Assembly: GCA_029265795.1 (NCBI GenBank)
Contig: JAJUGV010000006.1
Location: 1-64,000 of the forward strand
From: Alcaligenaceae bacterium
Lineage (GTDB): Bacteria > Pseudomonadota > Gammaproteobacteria > Burkholderiales > Burkholderiaceae_B
Length of the DNA: 64,000 bases
Direction of reading: 5' to 3'
The position numbers and the translations under genes were made by a program. Below the pieces are notes generated by a model. That model searched no databases. It was given only the letters and a program-made list of their open reading frames with translations, and was not told where the DNA came from. Shown here piece after piece: positions 8,001-17,673 of the stretch; position 1 is the first letter of the stretch; the number at the start of each line of letters is the position of its first letter.

Positions 8001-9380
8001 ATGCACTTGCACATCATCGGTATCTGCGGCACTTTCATGGGAGGCCTGGCCCTCATTGCACGGGCCGCAGGGCACACCGTCACAGGATGCGACGCGGGCG
8101 TCTACCCCCCCATGAGCACGCAGCTCGCTCAACATGGAATTGATCTCATCGAGGGTTTCGATGCCGATCAGCTGTCTTTGCGGCCCGATCTGTTCGTCGT
8201 CGGTAATGTGGTGACTCGCGGCAATCCTTTGATGGAAGCCATACTCAATGCCGGCCTGCCGTATGTATCCGGCCCTCAGTGGCTGGGCGAGGAAATCCTG
8301 CGCGGCCAACACGTATTAGCAGTGGCAGGCACTCACGGTAAGACCACGACCTCTGCGATGCTCGCTCATGTGCTGGATCGCTGTGGCCTAAAGCCTAACT
8401 TCCTGATTGGTGGTGTCGCCCAGGATTTCGGCATTTCCGCCCGTTATGACCCCCGGCACACGCACTTTGTCATTGAGGCTGACGAATATGACACGGCGTT
8501 TTTCGATAAACGGTCGAAATTCCTCCATTACCGTCCGCGCACGGCCATATTGAATAATTTGGAATTCGACCACGCGGATATTTTCCCCGACCTGGGCGCA
8601 ATCGAAACCCAGTTTCACCACCTAGTGCGCACCATCCCCTCCGAAGGTCGCCTTATTTTTCCCGCCGACGATGAAGCTTTGAAGCGGGTCATCACGCGTG
8701 GCTGCTGGACGCCTGTCGAAACCTTGGGGGACGGTGGGCAATGGCAGGCTCGCGGCGAACCGGCATCAGGGTGCTTTGACGTCCTGTTGCATGGCGAGGC
8801 GGTGGGAACGGTCGACTGGCAGCATGCCGGAGGCCACAACCAGCGCAACGCCTTGGCGGCCATTGCCGCAGCCGGCCATATCGGCATAGAGCCGGTCCAA
8901 GCCATCACGGCGTTGAACAGCTTTCAGGGCGTGAAGCGACGGATGGAAGTGCGTGGCACGGTCAATGGCATTACTGTCTACGATGATTTCGCGCACCACC
9001 CCACGGCAATCGCCACAACACTGGCCGGCTTGCGGCACCAGCAGCCGGAAGGCCGCATTCTCGCGGTCATCGAACCTCGCTCAAACACGATGAAGTTGGG
9101 CGCAATGGCTGCGCGATTGCCGGGCGCATTGGAACAAGCCGATCTCGTTTTCTGCTATGGGGAACAGCAGGGCAAACATGCGCTTGGCTGGGACCCGGCC
9201 GCCGTGCTGGCCCCTCTGGGGTCACGAGCCTCCACTTGGCACAACATCGATAAAATGGTGGCTGCAATTCACGAGGCCGCTGGGCCGGGCGACCATGTAT
9301 TGGTCATGAGTAACGGAGGATTTGCCGGCATACACGAGCGTCTGCTCAAGCGCCTGGCTGAGGCAAGGAGTCAAACATGA
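8001..9380 (+). CDS. mpl: UDP-MurNAc:L-Ala-gamma-D-Glu-meso-DAP ligase
   Basis: A 459-residue Mur-ligase. It joins recycled tripeptide (L-Ala-gamma-D-Glu-meso-DAP) to UDP-MurNAc, re-entering murein precursor synthesis in the cytoplasm. N-terminal Rossmann-like MHLHIIGICGTFMGGLA is followed by the ATP loop AGTHGKTTTSAML at about residues 110-122. The central domain shows EADEYDTAFFDKRSKFLHY, characteristic of Mpl rather than MurC, and the C-terminal segment has DDFAHHPTAI. GGAGGA precedes the ATG. It begins a run of closely spaced genes, overlapping the next by four bases. ampG at 55 kb would import the recycling substrate. Confidence 0.95.
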   Translation: MHLHIIGICGTFMGGLALIARAAGHTVTGCDAGVYPPMSTQLAQHGIDLIEGFDADQLSLRPDLFVVGNVVTRGNPLMEAILNAGLPYVSGPQWLGEEILRGQHVLAVAGTHGKTTTSAMLAHVLDRCGLKPNFLIGGVAQDFGISARYDPRHTHFVIEADEYDTAFFDKRSKFLHYRPRTAILNNLEFDHADIFPDLGAIETQFHHLVRTIPSEGRLIFPADDEALKRVITRGCWTPVETLGDGGQWQARGEPASGCFDVLLHGEAVGTVDWQHAGGHNQRNALAAIAAAGHIGIEPVQAITALNSFQGVKRRMEVRGTVNGITVYDDFAHHPTAIATTLAGLRHQQPEGRILAVIEPRSNTMKLGAMAARLPGALEQADLVFCYGEQQGKHALGWDPAAVLAPLGSRASTWHNIDKMVAAIHEAAGPGDHVLVMSNGGFAGIHERLLKRLAEARSQT

Positions 9381-9967
9381 TTCTCTATCTGCACGGTTTT
9401 CGTTCGTCGCCGCAATCTGCCAAGGCAAGCCTGGTCGCTCGCGCCATTCATGCAGCAGGGCGAGGCGACGACTGGCGCTGCCCGCAACTGCCTCCCAGCC
9501 CACGCCGTGCATACGAACTGGCCAATTATCTGATCGAGCAGCAAGTGGCGAAGGGCATGGACCCTCAGAACGATCTCGTCATACTGGGCTCGTCACTTGG
9601 CGGCTACTATGCCACCTGCCTGACCGAAGCGTGGCAATGCCGCGCAGTGCTCTTCAACCCCGTGGTATATGCCGCCCGAGATCTTGCGACACAAGTAGGC
9701 GAGCACACCATGTGGAATTCCGATGAACGCTTTCACTTCCTGCCCGAATACGTTGACGAACTTGCCGAAATGGCAGCGGGTAAGCCTGCTCAGCCGCAGC
9801 GCTACTGCCTGCTGGCTGCCAAGGGCGACGAAGTTCTGGACTGGCGTGAGATGGTGGATTGGTACCAGGGCTGCGAATTGCGGCTGCTGGAAGGCAGCGA
9901 CCACGGCATTTCCGATTTTGAGCAATGGCTGCCTGAAGTACTCGAACGCGTGCTGCAGCCACGCTAA
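9377..9967 (+). CDS. YqiA/YcfP-like alpha/beta-fold esterase
   Basis: A 196-residue small alpha/beta hydrolase of the UPF0227 type. It starts MILYLHGFRSSPQSAKA (oxyanion region), carries the nucleophile elbow GSSLGGYYA (Ser at about residue 75) and ends with LEGSDHGISDFEQW, supplying the catalytic His. The acid is probably the Asp in AAKGDEVLDW. E. coli YqiA cleaves palmitoyl-CoA and short p-nitrophenyl esters; the native substrate is unclear. The ATG overlaps the mpl stop as ATGA, so translation is coupled. Confidence 0.88.
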   Translation: MILYLHGFRSSPQSAKASLVARAIHAAGRGDDWRCPQLPPSPRRAYELANYLIEQQVAKGMDPQNDLVILGSSLGGYYATCLTEAWQCRAVLFNPVVYAARDLATQVGEHTMWNSDERFHFLPEYVDELAEMAAGKPAQPQRYCLLAAKGDEVLDWREMVDWYQGCELRLLEGSDHGISDFEQWLPEVLERVLQPR

Positions 9968-10002
9968 AACCCGCCGCTCCTGCGGCATCAAGCAAAGACA
10001 TC

Positions 10003-11889
10003 ATGTACGTTCTTTATGAAGAAAGCGGCGTTTTCAAGGCCGCAAGGGTTTTCTCCCGAGCAGACTCCACCATGCAAGTAGAGTCCGAATCGGGTAAACG
10101 CAGCAAGATCAAGAACGCCAACGTGCTGTTCGAGTTCGAGACGCCTGAGCCGGCGAAACTGCTCAGTCAGGCCCAGGCCGCAGCCGAAGAAATAGAAATC
10201 GATTTTCTGTGGGAATGCGCCCCACAAGAAGAACTGGAAGCCATCAGCTTCGCCGAAGAATATTACGGGCACACACCAAACGCCGTAGAAAAAGCGGCAC
10301 TGATTTTTGCCTTGAGCAGCGCTCCCGCGTACTTCCATCGGCGCGGCAAGGGTCGCTACCGACCAGCACCACCAGACATCCTGGAAGCAGCTCTGGCGGC
10401 AATCGAAAAGAAACGACTACAGGCGGAACAGCAACAGCGCTGGACCGATCAATTGTTGGCTGGTGAGCTACCCGACGAAATCCGCCAGGTCGCCACCTCG
10501 CTGCTGACCCGGCCGGACAAGAACTCAAACGAGTGGAAGGCCTTTGCCGCGGCCGTAGAGCAGAAGAAGACGACGCCCGAACGTTTGCTGCTGTCGGTAG
10601 GCGCGTGGCCACATCCGCTTGCGTTGCATCAGGCTCGATTTATGGCTACCCACTTTCCCAAGGGCAGCACCTTCCCGGCTGTGGCGGTACACACCGCCTT
10701 CGACGACCTTCCTGTAGCCGATGTGGTCGCCTATTCGATGGACGACAGCTTCACTACAGAAGTCGACGACGCGATTTCCGTCACGGTCCTGGGCGAAGAC
10801 GTGATCCGTCTTGGCATTCATATTGCGGCACCGGGCCTGGCGATCGAACGCGATGGCGAGCTGGACCGTCTGGCACGCTCACGGATGTCTACAGTGTATA
10901 CACCGGGAAACAAGATCCCGATGCTACCTGGCGAAGTCATATCCGCGTTTTCATTGGATGCGGGCAAACTACGGCCCGCCCTTTCCCTCTATATCGATGC
11001 CAACCTGGCGACCGGCGAGATGCTGAATCAAGAGACGCGTCTGGAACGCATCACTGTCGCCGAGAACCTGCGTCACGACATGCTCGATGATGAGGTCACT
11101 GCCGAGGCATTGGCCGATGCGTCCGCCGTTCTGCCTTACGATGAGTGGCTGCGCCCATTGTGGCGTTACGCGCAGCATCTATACGCACAGCGGGAAACCG
11201 TTCGTGGCAAGGCTGAAAGCAATGGCCGTGTGGAATACAGCTTCGTCCTCGAAGGCCCGCACGACGACCCAAACACCCGGGTTAGATTGGTTCCCCGTCG
11301 CCGCGATGCGCCTTTGGACCGAATCATCTCTGAATACATGATATTGGCCAACAATCTGTGGGGAGGCCTGTTGGCCCAACACGGAGTTCCCGGCATCTAC
11401 CGTTCACAGCAGGCCGGCAGAGTGCGCATGTCAACGCACGCCTTGCCACATGAGGCGATTGGCGTGCCTTACTATGCCTGGTCGACTTCACCGTTGCGCC
11501 GCTATGTCGATCTCGTGAATCAGTGGCAGGTCATCGCCACCGCCCGTCATGGCGTGTCGGCGAGGCTGGCGGCCCCGTTCAAACCCAAAGATGCCGATCT
11601 GTTCGCCATTATTGGCGCTTTCGATGCGCAGTATTCGGCATGGGGCGATTACCAGAGCACCATGGAACGCTATTGGGCGCTGCGCTGGCTGCAGCAACAA
11701 GGGGTGCAGACCATCGAAGCCGCGGTGTTACGCGACGACCTTGTGCGTCTCGAAGGTGTCCCCCTGGTTGTCAGGGTCCCCGGCCTTCCGCCCCTTGAGC
11801 GTGGGCACAAAGTAGTCATCGACATTCTCGGCTACGACGAGCTCTCGCTTGAAGTGGAATGCCGCCTGCGCGACACTGCCCCTGTCTGA
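10003..11889 (+). CDS. RNB-domain (RNase II/R family) exoribonuclease
   Basis: A 628-residue protein. The catalytic RNB domain starts near residue 245 (MDDSFTTEVDDAISV, supplying the metal-binding aspartates) and continues through HIAAPG and RMSTVYTPG. It ends with the family signature STSPLRRYVDL at about residue 494. The first 200 residues do not resemble the cold-shock domains of E. coli RNase II. They start with a short KOW/SH3-like MYVLYEESGVFKAARV, as in the betaproteobacterial/cyanobacterial group. A small S1-like beta domain closes the protein. Processive 3'-5' RNA degradation is the family activity. It is 35 bases after the esterase gene. Confidence 0.88.
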   Translation: MYVLYEESGVFKAARVFSRADSTMQVESESGKRSKIKNANVLFEFETPEPAKLLSQAQAAAEEIEIDFLWECAPQEELEAISFAEEYYGHTPNAVEKAALIFALSSAPAYFHRRGKGRYRPAPPDILEAALAAIEKKRLQAEQQQRWTDQLLAGELPDEIRQVATSLLTRPDKNSNEWKAFAAAVEQKKTTPERLLLSVGAWPHPLALHQARFMATHFPKGSTFPAVAVHTAFDDLPVADVVAYSMDDSFTTEVDDAISVTVLGEDVIRLGIHIAAPGLAIERDGELDRLARSRMSTVYTPGNKIPMLPGEVISAFSLDAGKLRPALSLYIDANLATGEMLNQETRLERITVAENLRHDMLDDEVTAEALADASAVLPYDEWLRPLWRYAQHLYAQRETVRGKAESNGRVEYSFVLEGPHDDPNTRVRLVPRRRDAPLDRIISEYMILANNLWGGLLAQHGVPGIYRSQQAGRVRMSTHALPHEAIGVPYYAWSTSPLRRYVDLVNQWQVIATARHGVSARLAAPFKPKDADLFAIIGAFDAQYSAWGDYQSTMERYWALRWLQQQGVQTIEAAVLRDDLVRLEGVPLVVRVPGLPPLERGHKVVIDILGYDELSLEVECRLRDTAPV

Positions 11890-11907
11890 GGTACCGCAGC
11901 ATCCGTC

Positions 11908-12792
11908 ATGTCCGTGCTAGCCGCCCGCCTTCTGCAGATACGTGGTCGTCGCGACGACCACCTTGGTATCGCCCTGCTGATCTCACTGGTGATCCATGGC
12001 GGGTTGCTGGCCGTGCACTTCGCACAACCGGCTTCTCCTCCTTCCCCGCGCGAGCCTACGCTGGAAGTCGTGCTACTGAATGTGCGCGGCGACACTGAAG
12101 CGCAGCAACCCCAGGTGCTGGCACAGCATGATTTCGAAGGAGGCGGGTCAGCCGACGAAGCAACGATTGCGTCCAGCCCTTTGCCGCTTACGGCGGAAGA
12201 CGCACCCTACGAAGTGGTGCTGGCAGCCTTGCTTCAACGGCAGAAAGAGTTGGAGGCCGAGCAGGAGCGACTATTGACGCTGCTTGAGACACGTGCTGAA
12301 GCGGCTGTCTCCGACACAGCGCAGTCCGGCGACGTACCCGCCGAGCCGGGTGAAGATGAGCTGTACCAGGAAAGCCTGATTGTCAACGCACAGATCGCCG
12401 CTCTCAAGGAAAAGATCGAACGCTACAACGCGCGGCCCCGCTACCAGTTCGTGGGCCCATCTGCGCAGTCGGTTGCGCAGGCTCGCTATGTCGAAGCCTG
12501 GCGGCAAAAGATTGAGCTGCTCGGTACCGAACATTACCCAGATGAAGCGCGCGGCAAGATTTACGGCAGTCTGCAGCTCACGGTCTATATCCGACGAGAC
12601 GGCTCGCTGGAGCGCGTAGAAATTGACGAGCCCGCCACACAGGCGGTCTTGAACCAAGCGGCGCTGCGCATCGTACAGCTCGCCGCGCCCTTCCCGCCCC
12701 TTCCTCCGGAGCTTGCCAGGGACACTGACATTCTGGCCATTACCCGGACATGGCATTTCACACACGAACAACTGGAGACCAGGCAGCCTTGA
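11908..12792 (+). CDS. TonB C-terminal-domain energy transducer-like protein
   Basis: A 294-residue protein with one N-terminal transmembrane helix (about residues 19-40) and no cleavage site. A periplasmic acidic region contains a coiled-coil stretch (about 110-135 and 150-180; EELEAEQERLLTLLETR-like heptads). A TonB C-terminal domain occupies about residues 205-290 (YGSLQLTVYIRRDGSLERVEI, then ILAITRTWHF). The usual Pro-Glu/Pro-Lys spacer of canonical TonB is absent, and no exbB/exbD is adjacent. It may therefore not energise siderophore receptors and could instead be a TolA-like or envelope-spanning protein. It sits 18 bases after the ribonuclease gene. Confidence 0.8.
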   Translation: MSVLAARLLQIRGRRDDHLGIALLISLVIHGGLLAVHFAQPASPPSPREPTLEVVLLNVRGDTEAQQPQVLAQHDFEGGGSADEATIASSPLPLTAEDAPYEVVLAALLQRQKELEAEQERLLTLLETRAEAAVSDTAQSGDVPAEPGEDELYQESLIVNAQIAALKEKIERYNARPRYQFVGPSAQSVAQARYVEAWRQKIELLGTEHYPDEARGKIYGSLQLTVYIRRDGSLERVEIDEPATQAVLNQAALRIVQLAAPFPPLPPELARDTDILAITRTWHFTHEQLETRQP

Positions 12793-13649
12793 AGCCGCAC
12801 ACCCCCACCACGACTCTGCGCTACGCCGTCATTGGCAACCCCGTCGAACACAGCCGCTCACCGGCCATTCATCAGGCGTTCGCACGCCAATGCGGCATCG
12901 CGCTGGAATACGACAAGCTGCTCGCGCCCCTGGACGGGTTTTCCGCGACGGTCGATGAGTTCTTCTCGCAAGGGGGTAAGGGGCTGAACGTCACGGTGCC
13001 CTTCAAAGAAGAAGCCTACAACTTGACGCGCGGTGCGCAAAGCCGCCGTGCGGAGCTGGCCGGTGCGGTCAATACTCTGTGGAAAGAGAACGGCCGCCTG
13101 CATGGCTGCAACACTGATGGGGTGGGGCTGCTCTCCGACCTGCGTCGCCTCGGGCATGATCCACAAAGTCGACGTGTACTGCTGGTGGGAGCCGGGGGCG
13201 CCGCTCGTGGCGTGCTGCTGCCCTTGCTGGAAGCCGGCTGTGCACAACTGCATATTGTGAATCGCAGTGTAGAACGCGCACACCGACTGCTCGCCGAAGT
13301 CCAGGCGCAGCTACCGCAATACGCCGCCAGGATGTCATCGGGGTCTCTGCCGGATGCAGGGCGGGCCTGGGATATTGTCATCAACGCCACCTCGGGCAGT
13401 CTGTCCGGTCAGGCTCCCGCGCTACCGGAAGGGCTCTACGCCAACAACGCGTTAGCCTACGACATGGTCTACGCCAGCGAGCCGACGGCATTCATGCTGC
13501 AGGCACGCGCCGCGGGCGCCGGCCAATGCGCCGATGGCCTGGGTATGCTGGTGGGGCAAGCTGCGGTCAGTTTTGAGATCTGGCACGGCGTCATGCCACA
13601 GACAGAAGCTGTTCTCGCGCAATTGCGTGAAGCGTTGCACGCTGCCTGA
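12789..13649 (+). CDS. aroE: Shikimate dehydrogenase
   Basis: Reduces 3-dehydroshikimate to shikimate with NADPH. The substrate site RYAVIGNPVEHSRSPAIHQAF lies near the start, with the catalytic Lys in NVTVPFKEEAY and the NADP-binding loop VGAGGAARGVLLPLL. The NATSGSLSG motif and a closing GLGMLVGQAAVSFEIW follow. Start choice: TTG at 12789 overlaps the preceding TGA by four bases and follows GGAG at 11 bases, giving 286 residues. The only upstream ATG (12750) would overlap tonB by 43 bases and lacks a ribosome-binding site. The TTG start is likely but not certain. Confidence 0.93.
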   Translation: MKPHTPTTTLRYAVIGNPVEHSRSPAIHQAFARQCGIALEYDKLLAPLDGFSATVDEFFSQGGKGLNVTVPFKEEAYNLTRGAQSRRAELAGAVNTLWKENGRLHGCNTDGVGLLSDLRRLGHDPQSRRVLLVGAGGAARGVLLPLLEAGCAQLHIVNRSVERAHRLLAEVQAQLPQYAARMSSGSLPDAGRAWDIVINATSGSLSGQAPALPEGLYANNALAYDMVYASEPTAFMLQARAAGAGQCADGLGMLVGQAAVSFEIWHGVMPQTEAVLAQLREALHAA

Positions 13650-13654
13650 TTACT

Positions 13655-14353
13655 ATGCTGCGTTTGTTTAGGACACTGCTGCTTGCCGCAACAATTCTTG
13701 TGGTGCTCTACCAGGTTGGCCTGTTCATTCTGGTGCTTTGGTATGGCTTCTACAACCCGTCCAGCACAGCCATCATGCAGCAGACTCTACGCGAACTGCG
13801 CCGTGATGATCCAGAGGCAGAACTGGCGCATCAATGGGTGCCATACGAACAGATCAGCGTGCATGTGAAGCGTGCTGTCGTCGCTTCGGAAGATTCCAAC
13901 TTCGTAAACCATACAGGGGTCGAATGGCAGGACATCAAGCGGGCGTGGCAGTACAACCGCCAGCAGGCCGCCCAGGGCAGCAATGCCATGCGTGGAGGTT
14001 CCACCATTTCGCAGCAGCTGGCCAAGAACCTATTTCTGTCGAACTCCCGTAGTTATGTGCGTAAGGGGCAGGAGCTCATCATCACCTATATGATCGAGCT
14101 TACTATGAGTAAGGAGCGTATTCTCGAGCTCTATCTGAACGTGGCCCAGTGGGGTGTGAATGTATTTGGTATTCAGGCCGCCGCCCGGCATTATTACAAG
14201 AGCCAGGCCTCGGAACTGGGCCCGCGCCAAGCAGCGCGGCTGGCTTCCATGTTGCCACGACCTGCCTATTATGACCGCAGGGGTGATACCAACTATCTGC
14301 GTTCGCGTACCGCCACCATACAAAAACGTATGCGACTGGTGGAGGTCCCCTGA
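13655..14353 (+). CDS. mtgA: Monofunctional peptidoglycan glycosyltransferase
   Basis: A 232-residue protein with an N-terminal membrane anchor (about residues 8-30) and a GT51 domain that polymerises lipid II into glycan strands in the periplasm. Visible GT51 motifs are EDSNFVNHTG with the catalytic Glu79, GGSTISQQLAKNLFLS, then ELTMSKERILELYLN and FGIQAAARHYY. There is no transpeptidase domain, and the length is typical of MtgA. It starts 5 bases after aroE, the arrangement found in Bordetella relatives. A 126-base gap without a recognisable gene separates it from lptG. Confidence 0.95.
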   Translation: MLRLFRTLLLAATILVVLYQVGLFILVLWYGFYNPSSTAIMQQTLRELRRDDPEAELAHQWVPYEQISVHVKRAVVASEDSNFVNHTGVEWQDIKRAWQYNRQQAAQGSNAMRGGSTISQQLAKNLFLSNSRSYVRKGQELIITYMIELTMSKERILELYLNVAQWGVNVFGIQAAARHYYKSQASELGPRQAARLASMLPRPAYYDRRGDTNYLRSRTATIQKRMRLVEVP

Positions 14354-14479
14354 TCGACTTCATACGCTGAATGGCCTGGGTGGCGGCCATGGCCTGGCGG
14401 TTGGGGAATATGACGATGCCCCGACAAGCCAGTAATGTTAACCTTGCATATTTAGCACTTCCAGCATCAACCCTTCTCC

Positions 14480-15658
14480 ATGCGCACGACCCGCCGCTAT
14501 CTTGCGAAAGAGATCTACCGATCCAGCTCCGTCGTGCTCATCGCTCTTCTGGGGCTGTTCACATTCTTTGCGCTGATAGAAGAGCTCGACAAGGTCGGCC
14601 GTGGCTTTACCTTGATCAATCTGTTCTACATGCAGGCGCTCGCCCTGCCGACTTACCTCTACGACTTGCTGCCGATTGGTGTGCTGATCGGTTCGGTGCT
14701 TGCTCTGGCCAGCCTCGCCCAACGTAACGAATTGGTCATTTTGCGGGTTTCCGGCATCAGCGGCTTCAAGCTTCTGGGCATGCTGTGGATGGTGACCATT
14801 CCGTGGGTGGTGGGCGCGTTTCTGCTTTCTGAAGTCATCACACCTGCAGCCGAGCTTAAGGCCAGCGACGTCAGTTTGCGCTTGTTGGGCCGCGCTGAAG
14901 GCGGCCGCATGGTCAGTGGCTATTGGTTCAAGGAAACCGACGCCCAGGGCGGCACTCGCATTATCAATATTTCGCAACTGAGCGCGGACGGCACGGTCAG
15001 CGACATCACTCTTTATGAATTCCGTGCAGGGCAGGAACTGGCCTCGATGTCACAGGCGCCGAAAGGGCGCTTCAGCGGCGGGTCGCTATACCTGAATGAA
15101 GTGACACAGACGGTAATCGACGAATCGTCCATCAATGCGCTCGGCGATGCACGTACACCAGAGAAACCTGTTACCCGCATCGAACACGTTCCTGAACGCA
15201 TGCTGGAAACGAGTTTGACTCCCGAGCGCTTAATCGCCCGGGTGCTGACGCCGGAACGGATGTCCATACTGAATCTGGCTGACTACATCCGTTACCTGGC
15301 CGATAACAACCTGCAGACAGAAAGGCAGGTTGTGGCGCTTTGGCGAAAAATCGCCTATCCGTTCACCCTTTTTGTGATGATGACCATCGCGGCCCCCGTC
15401 GCCTTCATGCAGACGCGCAGAGGCGGCGTAGGCAGCAAAGTATTCATTGGCATTCTGCTGGGTGTAGGCTTTTTCATGGCCAACCAGCTGGCCCTGAACG
15501 TCGGCATGCTTAGCCGCTGGGCGCCGTGGGTAACTGCATTAGTGCCCAATCTGGGCGCACTGGCGATGGCACTCAGTGCCCTGCTGCTGATGGAAAACCA
15601 ACATCGGGTGCGTCGTTTTATCCAGACACGCGTACCCTGGAGCAAAACCCTGGCATGA
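14480..15658 (+). CDS. lptG: LPS export ABC transporter permease
   Basis: A 392-residue protein of the YjgP/YjgQ family. Three transmembrane helices (about residues 13-35, 55-80 and 98-120) precede a periplasmic beta-jellyroll domain (about 135-265), and three more helices follow at the end (about 295-385). The segment [19 protein letters not shown] matches LptG (LAQRxELxVxxASG) better than LptF. With LptF and LptB2 it extracts LPS from the inner membrane. lptF, usually adjacent, is not next to it here; mtgA is. Its stop overlaps the apaH start as ATGA. Confidence 0.88.
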   Translation: MRTTRRYLAKEIYRSSSVVLIALLGLFTFFALIEELDKVGRGFTLINLFYMQALALPTYLYDLLPIGVLIGSVLALASLAQRNELVILRVSGISGFKLLGMLWMVTIPWVVGAFLLSEVITPAAELKASDVSLRLLGRAEGGRMVSGYWFKETDAQGGTRIINISQLSADGTVSDITLYEFRAGQELASMSQAPKGRFSGGSLYLNEVTQTVIDESSINALGDARTPEKPVTRIEHVPERMLETSLTPERLIARVLTPERMSILNLADYIRYLADNNLQTERQVVALWRKIAYPFTLFVMMTIAAPVAFMQTRRGGVGSKVFIGILLGVGFFMANQLALNVGMLSRWAPWVTALVPNLGALAMALSALLLMENQHRVRRFIQTRVPWSKTLA

Positions 15659-16494
15659 CCTCCCCAGCTTCCATCTGGATGATTGGAGACGTGCAGGGCT
15701 GTAACAATGCCCTGTTGCGCCTGCTCGATCATCCCGACATTGCTTCCGACCAACAAGCCCGATTCTGGTTTGCGGGCGATCTGGTCAATCGCGGCCCTAA
15801 CTCGCTACAGACACTGCGCACCATTATGTCGCTTGGCGACCGAGCCACCTGTGTTCTGGGCAATCACGACTTTCATTTGCTCGCCATTGCCGCTGGAATT
15901 AAGAAGCCCGGCAAGTCAGACACCTTTCATGACATTCTGGCAGCGCCGGATGCTGCGGGAATCATTGACTGGGTGCGCCACCGACCCCTGATGCATCGCG
16001 AACACGGGCACATTATGGTGCATGCCGGCATTCTCGCTCCGTGGAGCGCGCAGCAGGCCATGGAGCTGGCCGGCGAAGTTGAAGCGGCTTTACGTGGCCC
16101 GCAGTGGAAATCGGCACTCAAAGAAATTTATGGAAACGAGCCCACTTTCTGGGAAAGCGGCCTGGACAAGGGTAAGCGGCTGCGTGTGATTGTGAACGCC
16201 ATGACGCGCATGCGCATGTGTACGCCCCAGGGAAGAATGAACTTCTCGTACAAACAGGCGCCGGGGGTCGATAGTGGCCTGGTGCCTTGGTTTGATGTTC
16301 CGGGAAGAGTCATCGAGAACGAAACCATCGTCTTTGGCCACTGGTCTACGCTGGGTCTGATGATAAGGCCTGATGCGATTTGTCTGGACACCGGATGCGT
16401 ATGGGGCCGACAGCTCACGGCACTGCGCATGCACGACCACAAACTGGTACAGGTTAACTGCCCGGCGGAACGGACGCCCGCCGCAGCAGAGTGA
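15655..16494 (+). CDS. apaH: Symmetrical bis(5'-nucleosyl)-tetraphosphatase
   Basis: A 279-residue calcineurin-type phosphoesterase that splits Ap4A symmetrically into two ADP. Metal-site motifs occur in order: MIGDVQGC near residue 9, [27 protein letters not shown] and FGHWSTLG. The DVQG form replaces the usual DIHG/DVHG. ApaH proteins commonly have DVQG, so this is not a defect. An ATG with four-base overlap to lptG is chosen. Longer in-frame extensions would run deep into lptG and are not credible. It converges on plsC, leaving only 4 bases between. Confidence 0.94.
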   Translation: MTSPASIWMIGDVQGCNNALLRLLDHPDIASDQQARFWFAGDLVNRGPNSLQTLRTIMSLGDRATCVLGNHDFHLLAIAAGIKKPGKSDTFHDILAAPDAAGIIDWVRHRPLMHREHGHIMVHAGILAPWSAQQAMELAGEVEAALRGPQWKSALKEIYGNEPTFWESGLDKGKRLRVIVNAMTRMRMCTPQGRMNFSYKQAPGVDSGLVPWFDVPGRVIENETIVFGHWSTLGLMIRPDAICLDTGCVWGRQLTALRMHDHKLVQVNCPAERTPAAAE

Positions 16495-16498
16495 CCCC

Positions 16499-17242
16499 CT
16501 ACTCTACGTTCACAATGTCGCGAATCATACGCTCCGCGCGTTCTGCCATCGCGACACGGCCCAGTTGAGCCGCCTCTGCCGCACTGGTCACGGGGCAAAA
16601 AACCACCTCAACGACTTTACCGGTCGAAGTCAGCAAATACCAGAGGTTATGCGCCAGCGACTGGTCGCCTACAAACGCATACCGGGTCGTACGCCGCCCA
16701 CGATGCAGAAATAACAAAGCCACCGGCTGGATGTCGACACCGGCGCGTAGCGCCGGCTCAAACAGACTGCTGTGAAAAGGCAATACGGTGAGCCCCAGGC
16801 TTGTCGTGCTCTCGGGAAACAGCCCAACGGCCTCGCCCCGTGCAAAACGTTCACTCATCTGATGCCCCACCGCCCGCACCGCATGGCGACGACCGCGCTC
16901 AATGAATAGTGTTCCAGCCCCTGCCACCAGCCACCCCAGCAAGGGCCATTTACGGATATCGCTCTTAGCGATGAAGGAGACGGCCCGTACGCTATCCAGC
17001 ACGAAGATATCCACCCAAGACACATGGTTGGATACCCACAAGACCGCACCCTCGGTCTTGGGCTGACCTCTGACGCGTATTTTCACGCCGCAACAGGCCA
17101 TCAAAACGCGCGACCAATTGCGAATCAGCCACTGCCGCTGACGCAGGCGCACGGCCGGGAACACGAGAACAACCGTTGCAAGCCCCCCCAGCACCCAGCT
17201 GATGAGCAAGACCAGACGAAACGGGAAAAGCAGAAAACCCAC
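16499..17242 (-). CDS. 1-acyl-sn-glycerol-3-phosphate acyltransferase (PlsC family)
   Basis: A 247-residue membrane-associated acyltransferase. An N-terminal hydrophobic helix (about residues 3-28) precedes the catalytic NHVSWVDIFVLD (NHx4D) box at about residues 72-83. The glycerol-3-phosphate site reads FPESTTSLG where most relatives have FPEGTRS. IQPVALLF is the fourth block. It would acylate lysophosphatidate, or a related lysolipid, in phospholipid synthesis. The changed third box suggests either a diverged subgroup or a different acceptor. It is the last gene of the algH-ruvX-plsC run, starting 6 bases after ruvX. Confidence 0.85.
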   Translation of the reverse strand: MGFLLFPFRLVLLISWVLGGLATVVLVFPAVRLRQRQWLIRNWSRVLMACCGVKIRVRGQPKTEGAVLWVSNHVSWVDIFVLDSVRAVSFIAKSDIRKWPLLGWLVAGAGTLFIERGRRHAVRAVGHQMSERFARGEAVGLFPESTTSLGLTVLPFHSSLFEPALRAGVDIQPVALLFLHRGRRTTRYAFVGDQSLAHNLWYLLTSTGKVVEVVFCPVTSAAEAAQLGRVAMAERAERMIRDIVNVE

Positions 17243-17248
17243 CCCGCG

Positions 17249-17662
17249 TTATCCTTCCCTGCTGTTTTCAGGAAGGGCGTCAAGGTAGCGCTGAAGTATC
17301 AGTGCCGCCGCCACGGCGTCATCATCGGCGTTGTTGCCGAGGATAGCCTGTGCCTCAACACTGGTACCCCGCTCATCAACCAGTTCCACGGCAACGCCAT
17401 AACGCCCATGAAGCTGATTGGCAAAACGTCTGCAACGTAGCGAGGCATACTGTTCGCCGCCCTCAGTGGTAAGCGGCAAGCCGACCACCACCCGATTTGG
17501 CTCCCACTGCTCAAGTAGTGCTTCTATCGCCTTGAAGCGTTGCTCGCGTGTGACGGGGCGCAATACTTCGAGCGGCCTGGCGTGGCGGGTCAGCGTATTG
17601 CCTATTGCAACGCCGATCTTCTTGAGACCGAAGTCGAAGGCTAGCAAGGTTTCATCCGCCAC
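17249..17662 (-). CDS. ruvX: YqgF/RuvX Holliday-junction resolvase-like protein
   Basis: A 137-residue RNase H-fold protein. LLAFDFGLKKIGVAIGN carries the first catalytic Asp, VVVGLPLTTEGGEQ the middle strand, and VELVDERGTSVEAQ the conserved Glu with the (S/T)S motif. DDDAVAAALILQRYLD supplies the final Asp. YqgF acts in pre-16S rRNA 5'-end maturation in E. coli, and the Holliday-junction role is predicted by fold. It starts 11 bases after the algH stop, and this pairing is common in proteobacteria. Confidence 0.94.
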   Translation of the reverse strand: MADETLLAFDFGLKKIGVAIGNTLTRHARPLEVLRPVTREQRFKAIEALLEQWEPNRVVVGLPLTTEGGEQYASLRCRRFANQLHGRYGVAVELVDERGTSVEAQAILGNNADDDAVAAALILQRYLDALPENSREG

Positions 17663-17673
17663 ACCGCCCTTCC

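Noticed and set aside
14354-14479. Possible small gene between mtgA and lptG
   Set aside because: No frame with a start, ribosome-binding site and plausible composition; treated as spacer.
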